Shown here: positions 16,971-24,943 of the stretch, one piece after another | How the letters are laid out: each line of letters opens with the position of its first letter | How positions within the stretch are numbered: position 1 is the stretch's first letter | From: an uncultured Agathobaculum sp. | Lineage (GTDB): Bacteria > Bacillota > Clostridia > Oscillospirales > Butyricicoccaceae | DNA: 61,584 nucleotides | Direction: 5' to 3' | Assembly: GCF_944380985.1 (NCBI RefSeq) | Contig: NZ_CALWJJ010000005.1 | Span: 85,648 to 147,231 of the forward strand | Position numbers and translations under genes: made by a program | Notes under the pieces: model-generated | The model's database searches: none | The model's input: only the letters and a program-made list of their open reading frames with translations | What the model was told of the DNA's origin: nothing

Positions 16971-17750
16971 ATGGGAAAAAAAGCACTGATGGTCGTCAGC
17001 TTCGGCACAACAGTGCCGCGGGCGCGGCGCGCGATCGAAAACCTGGAGGCGCGTCTGCACGCGGCCTTCCCGGGGTATGATCTCTGCCGTGCGTTTACCT
17101 CGCGCATGGTGGCGCGCAAAATCGAAAAAGAAGAGGGCGTATACATCCCAAGTCCGGCCGAACTACTGGAACAGCTGGCGGATGAGGGCTATGAGGAGGT
17201 GTGCTGCCAAAGCACGCATGTGATCCCCGGCATTGAATATGAAAAGCTGATGGCGCAACTGAGCACGTACCGCGGCCGGTTTGCGCAGCTAACGGCGGGC
17301 GCGCCGCTGCTGCAAAGCACGCAGGACTATCTGCGGCTGACCGCATCGCTGCTCGAGCGCATGCCGCGCCTTGCCGCGGACGAGGCGTTTGTCTTCATGG
17401 GCCATGGCACCGAGCACCCGGCAAATGCCGCCTACGCGTTGGTGGAAAACAGCTTTCGCTACCATGGCGCCGAGCGCGTGTATGTCGGCACGGTAGAGGG
17501 CTTTCCGCACTTTGACTATGTGCTCGCGCGGCTGCATCGGCATGCGGTGACAAATGTGCACCTCGCACCGCTGATGATCGTCGCGGGTGACCATGCGCAA
17601 AACGATCTGGCGGGCGAGCAGGAGGATAGCTGGAAAAGCCGCTTGGAAAACGAGGGCTACAGCGTCGAGATCCACCTTACCGGTCTCGGCGAGATGGATG
17701 CCGTGGCGGACATCTTTGTCGACCATTGCAAGCAGGCGCAGACACTGTGA
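16971..17750 (+). CDS. cbiK: Sirohydrochlorin cobaltochelatase
   Basis: Inserts cobalt into sirohydrochlorin, the first committed step of the anaerobic corrin route. The 259-residue protein has the CbiK start MVVSFGTTVPRARRAIENLE near 7-26, metal-binding histidines His145 in FMGHGTEHPANAAY and His208 in IVAGDHAQNDLAGE. I see no signal peptide, so it is presumably cytoplasmic. It is the last gene of the cluster. The 190-base spacer after it holds only a weak 5-bp hairpin at 17788-17800 before the tRNA promoter. Confidence 0.96.
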   Translation: MGKKALMVVSFGTTVPRARRAIENLEARLHAAFPGYDLCRAFTSRMVARKIEKEEGVYIPSPAELLEQLADEGYEEVCCQSTHVIPGIEYEKLMAQLSTYRGRFAQLTAGAPLLQSTQDYLRLTASLLERMPRLAADEAFVFMGHGTEHPANAAYALVENSFRYHGAERVYVGTVEGFPHFDYVLARLHRHAVTNVHLAPLMIVAGDHAQNDLAGEQEDSWKSRLENEGYSVEIHLTGLGEMDAVADIFVDHCKQAQTL

Positions 17751-17888
17751 TCGACGAACAGGGGAAGCGTCCGCCCGGCCGCGCGGCAAGGGCGGCCCTT
17801 TCGTTGTGCATCTCAGTCCTGGCAGCAAGTTATAATATATTTCTAAAAATATACTATTTGTAATATATCAGCTGAGATTAAAAAATGA

Positions 17889-17917
17889 TTGACACAACAA
17901 GGGATTTGTGGTATTCT
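17889..17917 (+). promoter_or_regulatory. Promoter of the tRNA-Arg gene
   Basis: TTGACA at 17889-17894, a 17-base spacer and TATTCT at 17912-17917 form a near-consensus sigma-A promoter. The tRNA begins 25 bases after the -10 box. An AT-rich block at 17830-17885 lies just upstream and could act as an UP-like element. Confidence 0.85.
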
Positions 17918-17941
17918 ATTTAGGCAGTCAAAACTGCATAT

Positions 17942-18018
17942 GCGCCAGTAGCTCAGCTGGATAGAGTGTTTGGCTACGAACCAAAAGGTCGGGGGTTCGA
18001 ATCCCTTCTGGCGTACCA
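17942..18018 (+). tRNA. tRNA-Arg (anticodon ACG)
   Basis: A complete 77-nucleotide cloverleaf. The acceptor arms GCGCCAG and CTGGCGT pair (one G-U), the D-arm contains AGCTCAGCTGGATAGAG, the anticodon stem TTTGG/CCAAA encloses the loop CTACGAA with anticodon ACG, and the T-loop TTCGAAT is canonical. The 3' CCA is encoded. ACG reads CGN arginine codons after A34 deamination. The 3' end abuts a terminator and then a decayed recombinase, which suggests use as an integration site. Confidence 0.97.
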
Positions 18019-18070
18019 TGGCGAGTGTTCTTATCGTATTTGAAAGCTGTAAGAACACTCGCCATTTTTG
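18018..18070 (+). terminator. Rho-independent terminator of tRNA-Arg
   Basis: Arms of 16 bases at 18018-18033 and 18050-18065 are perfectly complementary and are followed by a T-rich stretch. The left arm starts within the encoded CCA end of the tRNA. Confidence 0.93.
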
Positions 18071-18089
18071 TTTCTCAAGTGGCAATGGC

Positions 18090-18128
18090 GAAAGGGCGTA
18101 GCTAACGACTACGCCCTTTCTTTTGTTT
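18090..18128 (-). terminator. Hairpin formed by the 3' end of the recombinase remnant; possible bidirectional terminator
   Basis: A perfect 12-bp stem, GAAAGGGCGTAG at 18090-18101 and CTACGCCCTTTC at 18109-18120, is followed on the plus strand by TTTTGTTT. On the minus strand the same bases encode the conserved RKGVVVSYAL tail of the recombinase, so the terminator-like hairpin is built from coding sequence. Confidence 0.6.
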
Positions 18129-18424
18129 GCGGGCACTTCTGGAATGGGCAGCGGCAGCACCGAAAAAACCCCATTGACGCCCGCGCAGTTATCGTGGATG
18201 GTGGACTTTATCCCCATACTCCTTCGATTTTTGTTGCTTGGTATACTTTGATCTTCTCGATCAGCTCGTTCAGCGTCCGGGGCGCCAGCTGGTGGGCGTG
18301 GGCGTACTTGCAAACCAGGGGGAGAAACATATCTGTAGGCATGGCCTAGCTGCTCTGCTTGTCGATCTCGGTGCGGCGCTTCTTGATTTTCTCCCAAAGC
18401 GCCTTCTGTTTCTCTCCATACTAC
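18098..18424 (-). pseudogene. Remnant of a large serine recombinase (C-terminal DUF4368 region)
   Basis: Reading the minus strand, pieces of the C-terminal region of Tn-type large serine recombinases are recognisable: QKALWEKIKKRRTEIDKQSS, then after an in-frame TAG (18346-18348) AMPTDMFLPLVCKYAHAHQL, LAPRTLNELIEKIKVYQATK, and, after a frameshift near 18200, TIHDNC and VLPLPIPEVPANKRKGVVVS. At least one stop and one frameshift make it non-functional. The catalytic N-terminal domain is absent. Lying immediately 3' of tRNA-Arg, it marks a lost integrated element. The family assignment rests on remembered conserved segments, not a search. Confidence 0.8.
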
Positions 18425-18599
18425 CGCGACAGTATGAAGCAGCGTAAAAGCATTGGAACAGGCAGAAAAACGGATAAAGGAAACGGCGGCTTTAACTTGC
18501 AATTCAAAACCGCCGTTAGGCAAACTATATTCTGTTTAGGCGCTTGAGGGAAACTGCCACCATAACAACGGTTTTTGCTTACCGCTGGGCGAATAACAC
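18425..18599. other. Non-coding remnant between recombinase fragment and DUF3021 gene
   Basis: I see no gene. It contains a stem with AACGGCGG near 18481-18488 and CCGCCGTT near 18507-18516, and composition shifts from GC-rich to AT-rich toward the DUF3021 gene. It may contain further decayed recombinase sequence upstream (minus sense) of the frameshifted fragment. Confidence 0.4.
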
Positions 18600-19034
18600 T
18601 CACTTATTTTGCTGCCGTTCTTTTATTTTGCTGTTTATTCTATCCGCTTGAAGCTTAAAAGCCAGCATATACAATACCCAGAAAAACGCCGCAACACCTA
18701 TTGCTATCAAGATATAGACTACGGTGGATTGAGTATCAATCCATCCTGCAAAATAGGACACGAAAAGAAACACAATGGTTCCGGCTATCATATGAATAAG
18801 AATTTTCAAACTAACTGCTATATTTTCTTTTTCATAGATTAAAGAGGGAACAGAAAAACCCTCCGCAATAACGATAAAGCATGTTGCAAGTTGCAGCCAT
18901 TCCTCGCCAGTCTTTTGCCCAATGAAAGCGTTTGCTCCACCAGCAAAGGCGGAAGCAATATATAACATGGCTACAAAACCAAAGCAGCCAATACAAACCC
19001 CAAATCTAATTTTTTCAAACAATTTTTTCATCAT
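18600..19034 (-). CDS. DUF3021 family membrane protein
   Basis: A 144-residue protein with four predicted membrane segments (about residues 12-33, 43-66, 77-98 and 108-128) and a basic tail KLQADRINSKIKERQQNK. DUF3021 proteins are usually encoded just downstream of LytTR regulators, as here, and are thought to modulate them; no enzymatic role is known. ATG at 19034 is chosen because AAGG at 19040-19043 is correctly spaced; GTG at 19040 overlaps that site. AT-rich codons contrast with the neighbouring cluster. Confidence 0.8.
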   Translation of the reverse strand: MMKKLFEKIRFGVCIGCFGFVAMLYIASAFAGGANAFIGQKTGEEWLQLATCFIVIAEGFSVPSLIYEKENIAVSLKILIHMIAGTIVFLFVSYFAGWIDTQSTVVYILIAIGVAAFFWVLYMLAFKLQADRINSKIKERQQNK

Positions 19035-19043
19035 GCGCACCTT

Positions 19044-19484
19044 CTATAAGCCAAGATATTTTTTGAAAGCAGGCAGATACTTCCGTGAGATATAGTCCTT
19101 GCACCCATTTTTCAAAACAAGCAGCATTGTACCGCCAAATGATGGCTCCACACAATTAAGGTATTTTAGATTGACCAATGCAGATTTTGATATTCTCATA
19201 AATTCTTTGCCAAGCATATTCTCAAATTCATATAAACGCTTGTTGCTGTTGTATTTTTTTGTGTTTGAATATACAACGGTCTTTTCGTTTTCCACGCGAA
19301 CCATGTATATCTCATCAAATTGAAGGACAAAAATCCGTTCATTCTCGGTAACTGGCACAATACCACGATTGGTACAGCTTTCGATGAGTGCCGCAATATA
19401 GTTGATCTCTGCTGTTATCTCACTGGCATAGATTGTTGCATATGGTTCTGTTACGGATTCGGATATTTTTATTTTAACTCTCAC
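19044..19484 (-). CDS. LytTR family DNA-binding regulator
   Basis: A 146-residue one-domain regulator. Residues about 45-146 form the LytTR domain: the segment FVLQFDEIYMVRVENEKTVV, then RLYEFENMLGKEFMRISKSA, NLKYLNCVEPSFGGTM, and the basic KNGCKDYISRKYLPAFKKYL that would enter the major groove. No receiver domain is present, so it is not a classical two-component regulator. GTG at 19484 follows AGGTGATACGA and is preferred over GTG at 19493. It overlaps operonically with the DUF3021 gene (gap of nine bases). Composition is markedly AT-rich, consistent with transfer. Confidence 0.88.
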   Translation of the reverse strand: MRVKIKISESVTEPYATIYASEITAEINYIAALIESCTNRGIVPVTENERIFVLQFDEIYMVRVENEKTVVYSNTKKYNSNKRLYEFENMLGKEFMRISKSALVNLKYLNCVEPSFGGTMLLVLKNGCKDYISRKYLPAFKKYLGL

Positions 19485-19493
19485 TCGTATCAC

Positions 19494-19871
19494 CTACTTT
19501 GCTTCTAAATGTATTATAAAAGAGGTATGCATGTTTGTCTTTGGTTTTTCGGTAAGTGGTTAATATTTGAGGGTAAAATGCAATTTTAAAAGTATTTGTA
19601 TCAAAGCAGAATGAAACGCCTCCATTAGATTTTGCTGCAGAACCGCCGCTTTCGGTCTATATCCGTGCTTTTTTGCAAGCAACAGTTCAGGCTTTCATAC
19701 TTTGCCAACAATCGTACAGCATAGGAAAAGGGCGCCCGCCCTGAAAACCGCCGCTCTAAAAAGAACCCATAAACAAATTGATTACTAGCCGGCGTGCCCG
19801 GAAACCGTTAATATTATAAGTTTTTTTGAAAAGTTCAGTATCGCCATTTGTACCATATCATATTATATGGA
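19494..19871. other. AT-rich intergenic region with LytTR-gene promoter element
   Basis: No ORF or RNA gene recognised. On the minus strand TATAAT at 19513-19518 is a likely -10 for the LytTR gene, with AAGACA as a weak -35. The middle contains short GC-rich islands including two copies of AACCGCCGCT (near 19640 and 19745), possibly element debris. Confidence 0.45.
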
Positions 19872-19905
19872 AAACAAGCGATTTCTGCGGAAATCGCTTG
19901 TTTTT
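19872..19905. terminator. Bidirectional terminator downstream of the LysR gene
   Basis: Arms AAACAAGCGATTT (19872-19884) and AAATCGCTTGTTT (19891-19903) form a 13-bp stem with a six-base loop; T runs exist on both strands. It terminates the minus-strand LysR gene and insulates it from the LytTR island. Confidence 0.88.
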
Positions 19906-19936
19906 TTATGCCTGCCCGACGGCGGCAGACCGCTGT

Positions 19937-20818
19937 TTAAGGATGTTGAAAGGCGGTTTTCAGCTCGTCGATAAACCGCTCGGCAATCGGTGTGAACACC
20001 TGCTGTTTTTTCCAGATGATATACATGCAGCTTTCCAGCGGTGGATCGAGCGGGCGAAAGACCAGCCCACTATCCGGGCCGGTGTCTACCAGATGGTCAA
20101 AGGTGAGCAGATAGCCCAGCCCTTCACGGGCGAACACTGCGCCGTTATAAGCCAGCCGGAACGAGCCTTCCAAACGCAGGACATCCATGCCGTCTGCGCA
20201 CCACCGGGGCAGATCGTTGCGCCAGCCCTGCTCTGAGCAGAAGAGGGGCAGCCCGCGCAGATCGTCCGGCCGGATGCGGTCCTTTTGCGCTAGCGCGCAG
20301 CCGGACGGCATAATCAGCCCCCAGCGGTTGCCTTCCGGCATTTGCAGCACATGATATTTTTCGTAATCCGGCTGCTCGACGATGACCGCGAAATCCAGCA
20401 GACCCTTGTCAAGCTTTTCGGTCACCTGCTCGGTATCGCCGCTTGTGATGTGGTAATGAAACTCCGGATACTGCATTTTGAAATGGCGGATCACCCGCGC
20501 CAGATAGCGGATCTGAAATGATTCCGCACAGCCGAAATAGATGTTGCCGCCGATAATATCGTCCATGGCGGAAAACTCTGCCGCAATCTTGTCCGCCATG
20601 GAAAGCAGGTCTTCGGCGCGGCGGCGCAGCAGCATGCCCTCCTCGGTCAGCTCGATTGAAAAACTGTGCCGGCGAAACAGCTTTTTGCCCAGCTCGGCCT
20701 CAAGTGCCTGCATCTGCTTGGAAAGCGTTGGCTGGGTGACGTGCAGCGTTTCGGCAGCCCGGGTCATATTCTCCTCCCGGGCAATGGCCATAAAATAGCG
20801 CAGTGTACGGATTTCCAC
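19937..20818 (-). CDS. LysR family transcriptional regulator
   Basis: A 293-residue LTTR. The N-terminal winged helix covers residues 1-60 with TLRYFMAIAREENMTRAAET and HVTQPTLSKQMQALEAELGK; the C-terminal effector domain (about 90-293) contains GNIYFGCAESFQIRYLARVI. The GTG at 20818 follows GGGAGGTACCGCC; the longer upstream frame would run into the divergent promoter region. The gene faces away from the small ORF and hydrolase operon, with a shared 193-base regulatory region, so LysR control of that operon is the simplest inference. The inducer is unknown. Confidence 0.92.
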   Translation of the reverse strand: MEIRTLRYFMAIAREENMTRAAETLHVTQPTLSKQMQALEAELGKKLFRRHSFSIELTEEGMLLRRRAEDLLSMADKIAAEFSAMDDIIGGNIYFGCAESFQIRYLARVIRHFKMQYPEFHYHITSGDTEQVTEKLDKGLLDFAVIVEQPDYEKYHVLQMPEGNRWGLIMPSGCALAQKDRIRPDDLRGLPLFCSEQGWRNDLPRWCADGMDVLRLEGSFRLAYNGAVFAREGLGYLLTFDHLVDTGPDSGLVFRPLDPPLESCMYIIWKKQQVFTPIAERFIDELKTAFQHP

Positions 20819-20950
20819 GGCGGTACCTCCCTGCTTTGACTTTGACCGACCGGTGGCTTGCCATGCTGTACGCCCCGTCGGCAGTCTGTATAGATGAAGT
20901 ATAACATACCATATAAGAAAATGGAATAACATGAAATGAAATATAACCAT

Positions 20951-20979
20951 TTGCACACATCGGATCACCACCGTATAAT
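20951..20979 (+). promoter_or_regulatory. Promoter of the small ORF-hydrolase operon in the LysR divergent region
   Basis: TTGCAC at 20951-20956, a 17-base spacer and a perfect TATAAT at 20974-20979. Upstream, 20895-20950 is AT-rich and is the natural place for the LysR site; I could not define a clear T-N11-A box. Confidence 0.8.
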
Positions 20980-21011
20980 ATGATCGGAACAGCAAAGAGG
21001 GGGCGGCGCAC

Positions 21012-21251
21012 ATGGCGGCAGGCATGGCCGAACGGGAAGAGCTGATTACATTGCTGGCAGCGGTGGGCTGTGCCGAGGATGAGGCGCGGCGGATCGGCGC
21101 ATGCATCCGTGCCGGCGAGCTGGACGCCGCGCGACGTCTGCTGCGCCGCAGACGGCACGTGCTGCTCGCAGATCTGCACCAGAGCCAGCAGCAAATCGAC
21201 TGCCTGGATTTTATGGTATATCAGATTGATAGATTGCAAAACCACATCTAA
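21012..21251 (+). CDS. Small hypothetical protein with helical charged middle
   Basis: A 79-residue, Arg/Ala/Leu-rich protein, beginning MAAGMAEREELITLLAAVG and ending FMVYQIDRLQNHI. A GAGGGGG site precedes the ATG. The C-terminal LHQSQQQIDCLDFMVYQI resembles the C-terminal helix of MerR-type regulators, but no helix-turn-helix is present, so it is not a regulator by itself. It is 22 bases upstream of the hydrolase and shares its promoter. Function unknown. Confidence 0.7.
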   Translation: MAAGMAEREELITLLAAVGCAEDEARRIGACIRAGELDAARRLLRRRRHVLLADLHQSQQQIDCLDFMVYQIDRLQNHI

Positions 21252-21273
21252 CACTGGAAAGGACGTTTGCAAC

Positions 21274-22266
21274 ATGGAACAACTTAAACTGACACAGCAA
21301 TGGGATAAGACCTTTGCCAAAAGCGACAAGGTAAACCACAGCAAGGTGACCTTTCACAACCGCTATGGCATCACGCTCGCGGCTGACCTCTATGTGCCGA
21401 TAAGTGCGCAGGGTAGGCTGCCTGCGATCGCGGTGTGCGGCCCCTTCGGCGCGGTCAAGGAGCAGGCGTCCGGTTTTTACGCGCAGACCATGGCCGAACA
21501 CGGCTTTGTGACAATGGCGTTTGACCCCTCCTTTACCGGCGAGAGCGGCGGTGAGCCGCGGTATATGGCTTCGCCCGACATCAATACCGAGGACTATCAG
21601 GCGGCGGTCGACTTTCTGTCGCTGCACGAGCAGGCCGACCCGGATAAGATCGGCGTTATCGGCATTTGCGGCTGGGGCGGCCTGGCGCTCAACGCGGCGG
21701 CACTCGACACCCGCATCAAGGCGACGGTTGCCTCAACCATGTATGATATGGCCCGCATCAACGCAAAGGGGTATTTTGACGCGGAGGATTCCGCGGATGC
21801 GCGCTACGCCAAAAAGCAGGCGTTGTGCGCCCAGCGGCTGGAGGATTACAAAAACGACGGCTATGCGCTGGGCGGCGGCGTGGTTGATCCGCTGCCGGAG
21901 GACGCACCCTTCTTTGTCAAAGACTATTACGACTACTACAAGACCCCGCGCGGCTACCATGCGCGCTCGCTCAACTCCAACGGTGGCTGGAACGTGATCG
22001 GCTGCATGTCTTTCATCAATCAGCCCATCCTGCAATACAGCAACGAGATTCGCAGTGCGGTGTTGGTTATGCACGGCGAAAAAGCGCACTCGTGCTATTT
22101 TAGCCGGGATGCCTATGCCAATATGGTAAAGAACAATCCGTACGCAGCTAACAAGGAACTGCTCATCATTCCGGACGCGGTGCATACCGATCTGTATGAC
22201 GGCGGCGGCAAAAACGCCATTCCGTTTGACAAGCTGGTCGATTTTTTCTCTAAAAACCTGAAATAA
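21274..22266 (+). CDS. Alpha/beta hydrolase, dienelactone-hydrolase/YcjY-like
   Basis: A 330-residue cytoplasmic hydrolase. The N-terminal half has LAADLYVP near 34 and GPFGAVKEQASGFYAQTMAE near 51-70 (oxyanion-hole region), and the nucleophile elbow reads GICGWGG near 129-135, so the nucleophile would be cysteine as in dienelactone hydrolases. The catalytic acid and His would be in the SAVLVMHGEKAHSCYF and IIPDAVHTDLYDGGG regions near 259-315. An insertion near 150-230 rich in Tyr/Asp (KDYYDYYKTPRGYHA) is typical of the YcjY-like group. ATG at 21274 is chosen over longer in-frame starts inside the preceding ORF. Substrate unknown. Confidence 0.85.
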   Translation: MEQLKLTQQWDKTFAKSDKVNHSKVTFHNRYGITLAADLYVPISAQGRLPAIAVCGPFGAVKEQASGFYAQTMAEHGFVTMAFDPSFTGESGGEPRYMASPDINTEDYQAAVDFLSLHEQADPDKIGVIGICGWGGLALNAAALDTRIKATVASTMYDMARINAKGYFDAEDSADARYAKKQALCAQRLEDYKNDGYALGGGVVDPLPEDAPFFVKDYYDYYKTPRGYHARSLNSNGGWNVIGCMSFINQPILQYSNEIRSAVLVMHGEKAHSCYFSRDAYANMVKNNPYAANKELLIIPDAVHTDLYDGGGKNAIPFDKLVDFFSKNLK

Positions 22267-22275
22267 AACCGCAGT

Positions 22276-22302
22276 GCGGGGGCCGAAGGCTCCCGCTTTT
22301 GT
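22276..22302 (+). terminator. Terminator after the hydrolase
   Basis: GCGGGGGCC (22276-22284) pairs with GGCTCCCGC (22288-22296) with one G-U, loop GAA, followed by TTTTGTGTTTT. Confidence 0.9.
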
Positions 22303-22330
22303 GTTTTGGCGGGGCGGCGGCCGTTTTCTG

Positions 22331-22359
22331 TTTACCTGACTGGGATTTTGTGCTATACT
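22331..22359 (+). promoter_or_regulatory. Promoter of the GH13 gene
   Basis: TTTACC at 22331-22336, a 17-base spacer and TATACT at 22354-22359. It is the last promoter I recognise before walR, so the wal genes may be partly read from here. Confidence 0.75.
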
Positions 22360-22437
22360 ACAAAAAGGAATTTCATGCGGCGGCGCGGCCGGACCGCGTG
22401 ATGCCGCTATTTGTCTTGCATGTCTGGGGGAAATTGC

Positions 22438-24342
22438 TTGAAAGCCGTGCCCAACTGTATTTATCACTCGCGTGCGCTCGCGTGTAAATCGCCCTACGGC
22501 GCGGTTCCGGCCGGGCAGACCGTGACGTTTTCCGCCTATCCGCGGCGCGAGCACGGCACCGCGCATATCACACTCTGGGTAGAGGAGGACGGTTGCGCGC
22601 CGCAGTCCATCCCGATGCACTGGTATGGGCTTGCCGGCGCACGTGACCAGTATAGCGCGACCTTCACCCCGGCGCATCCGGGGTTGTACTGGTACTATTT
22701 CACGCTGGACACCGCGGACGGCCCGCGCTACTGCGCGCGGGGCTATGGCGGGCGCGGCGAGATCCTCGACGTGCCCGGCGATAAGTATCAGATGACCGTT
22801 TACGACCCCGCCTACCGGCCGCCGCGCTGGTTTGGCGAGGGTATTACCTACCATATTTTTCCCGATCGGTTCTGCCGGGACCGGCTGCCTGTGCAGCCCG
22901 AGGGGGAAGGGCTCGCCCCGCGTGTGATACACGAAAACTGGAATGACCTACCGGTATATCAGCCGGACGAAACCGGCGAGATACGCAACAACGACTTTTT
23001 CGGCGGCACAATACGCGGCGTGACCGATAAGCTTGATTATCTCGAGAGCCTGTGCGTGACGACGATTTACTTTAATCCGATTTTTCAAGCCTATTCCAAC
23101 CACCGCTACGACACCGGCGACTATAAGCGCATCGACCCGATGCTTGGCGCCGAAGCGGATTTTTGCACGCTCTGCCGCGAGGCGGCAAAGCGCGGCATGC
23201 GCGTCGTGCTCGACGGGGTGTTCAACCACACAGGCTTTGACAGCCGCTATTTTAACGGATGCGGACGGTATGACAGCGTGGGTGCGCACCAGTCGGAGGA
23301 CTCGCCCTACTACCGCTGGTATGATTTTCAGCATTGGCCGGATGCGTACGGCGCATGGTGGGGCATTTATACGCTGCCGCAGGTGCGCGAGATGGAGGAA
23401 AGCTATCAGGACTATATCTTCCGGGATGCGGACAGCGTCGTACGGCGCTGGCTGCGGCTGGGCGCTTCCGGCTGGCGGCTGGATGTGGCCGACGAGCTGC
23501 CGGACCAATTCATCCGGCGGTTAAACGCCGCGGCCAAAGAAGAAAAGCCGGACGCGGTCGTCATCGGCGAGGTATGGGAGGACGCATCGAATAAGATCGC
23601 CTACTCTGTGCGCCGCCGGTATTTGCAGGGCGGCGAGCTTGACAGCGTGATGAATTATCCGCTGCGTGAGGCAATTATCGCGTTTTTAAACGGCGGCACG
23701 GCCGAGCACTTTGCCGAAACGATCGAGTGCCTGCGCGAAAACTATCCGCACGAGGTGTTTTACAACTTGATGAACATCATCGGCACGCACGATACCGCGC
23801 GCGCGCTCACGCTGCTCGGCGTATCCGAAGAAACGTGGAAGATGGACCGCGACGGCCGTGCGCACTACACGCTGCCGCCCGATCGTCTGGCAGCTGCCAG
23901 GCGAAGACTGCAGCTGGCAGCGGTCATCCAGTTCACCATGCCCGGCTCGCCGGCCATCTACTACGGCGACGAGGCCGGCTTGCAGGGATTTGAGGACCCG
24001 TTTAACCGCCGCACCTATCCCTGGGGCGGTGAGGATCGCGAACTGCTCGGGTTTTACCGCCGCCTGTGCGCGCTGCGGGCGGACAGTGAAACGCTTGCCC
24101 GCGGTGCGCTGCACTTTGCAGAAAGCGAGGGTGCGCTGCTGCACTATGAGCGTGCAAGCGATCATGCGCGGCTGCACATTCTGGTCAACCGCGGCCACCA
24201 TGCAGCGCCGGCCTGCGTGCCGGCGGTATACGCGGTGGATATGCTGGAAAACACAGAGTTTGACGAGGCGGACAGTCAGGGCGTACACCTAACCGTGCCA
24301 CCCGAAACGGCCTATATTCTGCGGTGCTTCGGCACGCCGTAA
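22438..24342 (+). CDS. Glycoside hydrolase family 13 (neopullulanase / alpha-glucosidase type)
   Basis: A 634-residue cytoplasmic alpha-glucan or maltodextrin hydrolase. Residues about 1-110 form a beta-rich domain like the N-domain of neopullulanases. The catalytic barrel begins GITYHIFPDRFCRD near 137-150; conserved region I is VLDGVFNHTGFDSRYF near 258-273, the nucleophile Asp is in GWRLDVADELP near 348, the acid/base Glu in VIGEVWEDAS near 378, and the third acid in IGTHDTARAL near 445. TTG at 22438 is chosen because GGGGGA lies seven bases upstream. No signal peptide. Linkage to NUDIX and wal genes is not functional. Confidence 0.9.
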   Translation: MKAVPNCIYHSRALACKSPYGAVPAGQTVTFSAYPRREHGTAHITLWVEEDGCAPQSIPMHWYGLAGARDQYSATFTPAHPGLYWYYFTLDTADGPRYCARGYGGRGEILDVPGDKYQMTVYDPAYRPPRWFGEGITYHIFPDRFCRDRLPVQPEGEGLAPRVIHENWNDLPVYQPDETGEIRNNDFFGGTIRGVTDKLDYLESLCVTTIYFNPIFQAYSNHRYDTGDYKRIDPMLGAEADFCTLCREAAKRGMRVVLDGVFNHTGFDSRYFNGCGRYDSVGAHQSEDSPYYRWYDFQHWPDAYGAWWGIYTLPQVREMEESYQDYIFRDADSVVRRWLRLGASGWRLDVADELPDQFIRRLNAAAKEEKPDAVVIGEVWEDASNKIAYSVRRRYLQGGELDSVMNYPLREAIIAFLNGGTAEHFAETIECLRENYPHEVFYNLMNIIGTHDTARALTLLGVSEETWKMDRDGRAHYTLPPDRLAAARRRLQLAAVIQFTMPGSPAIYYGDEAGLQGFEDPFNRRTYPWGGEDRELLGFYRRLCALRADSETLARGALHFAESEGALLHYERASDHARLHILVNRGHHAAPACVPAVYAVDMLENTEFDEADSQGVHLTVPPETAYILRCFGTP

Positions 24343-24357
24343 GAGGAGGGTAATATA

Positions 24358-24930
24358 GTGGATATGCGAGAAAAACAGATTTCCCATGAGTATTTCTTTA
24401 AAGGGCGTATCATCAAAACACGGCTCGATAAGGTCGCGCTGCCAAACGGCAAAACCGCGCAGCGCGAGGTATGCGAGCATGTCGGCGGTGTGGGCGTGCT
24501 GCCCATCGATCAGAATGGCAATATCATTCTCGTGCGCCAGTTCCGCTACCCATACGGTGAGGAGATCCTCGAAATTCCGGCGGGCAAGCTTGACCATGGC
24601 GCGGGCGAGGATGCGGCCTCGTGCGGCGCGCGCGAGCTGCGCGAGGAGACCGGATGCACCGCCGGGCGGATTGTGCCGCTTGGCTGCGTGTACCCATCGC
24701 CCGGTTTTTTGACCGAGGTTGTGCATCTGTTTGCCGCGCTCGATCTGACCGAGGGCGAAATGCAGCCGGACGAGGACGAATTTGTCGAGGTTATGCACTT
24801 GCCCATCGCTACGGTCGAGCGGATGATCGCGGACAATACGATACGCGACGCCAAGACGGCGGTCGCCATGTACCGCGCAGGGCTAATGGGGCTGTATGAG
24901 ATGAGGCCCCTTACAGACAAACCCTTCTGA
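24358..24930 (+). CDS. NUDIX hydrolase, ADP-ribose pyrophosphatase type
   Basis: A 190-residue NUDIX enzyme probably cleaving ADP-ribose or related nucleoside diphosphate sugars. The Nudix box spans about residues 79-103 and contains GAGEDAASCGARELREETG; upstream RQFRYPYGEEILEIPAGKLD near 60-79 is the ADP-ribose pyrophosphatase signature, and YPSPGFLTEVVHLF follows the box. The GTG start follows AGGAGGG with seven bases between. It sits between the GH13 gene and walR with short gaps. Confidence 0.92.
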   Translation: MDMREKQISHEYFFKGRIIKTRLDKVALPNGKTAQREVCEHVGGVGVLPIDQNGNIILVRQFRYPYGEEILEIPAGKLDHGAGEDAASCGARELREETGCTAGRIVPLGCVYPSPGFLTEVVHLFAALDLTEGEMQPDEDEFVEVMHLPIATVERMIADNTIRDAKTAVAMYRAGLMGLYEMRPLTDKPF

Positions 24931-24943
24931 GAAGGAGCAAGAT

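Noticed and set aside
17843..18523. Minus-strand ORF of 226 residues including QKGFEPPTFWFVAKHSIQLS
   Set aside because: That segment is the well-known spurious antisense reading of a tRNA; only the part over 18098-18424 reflects real ancestry, as a decayed recombinase.
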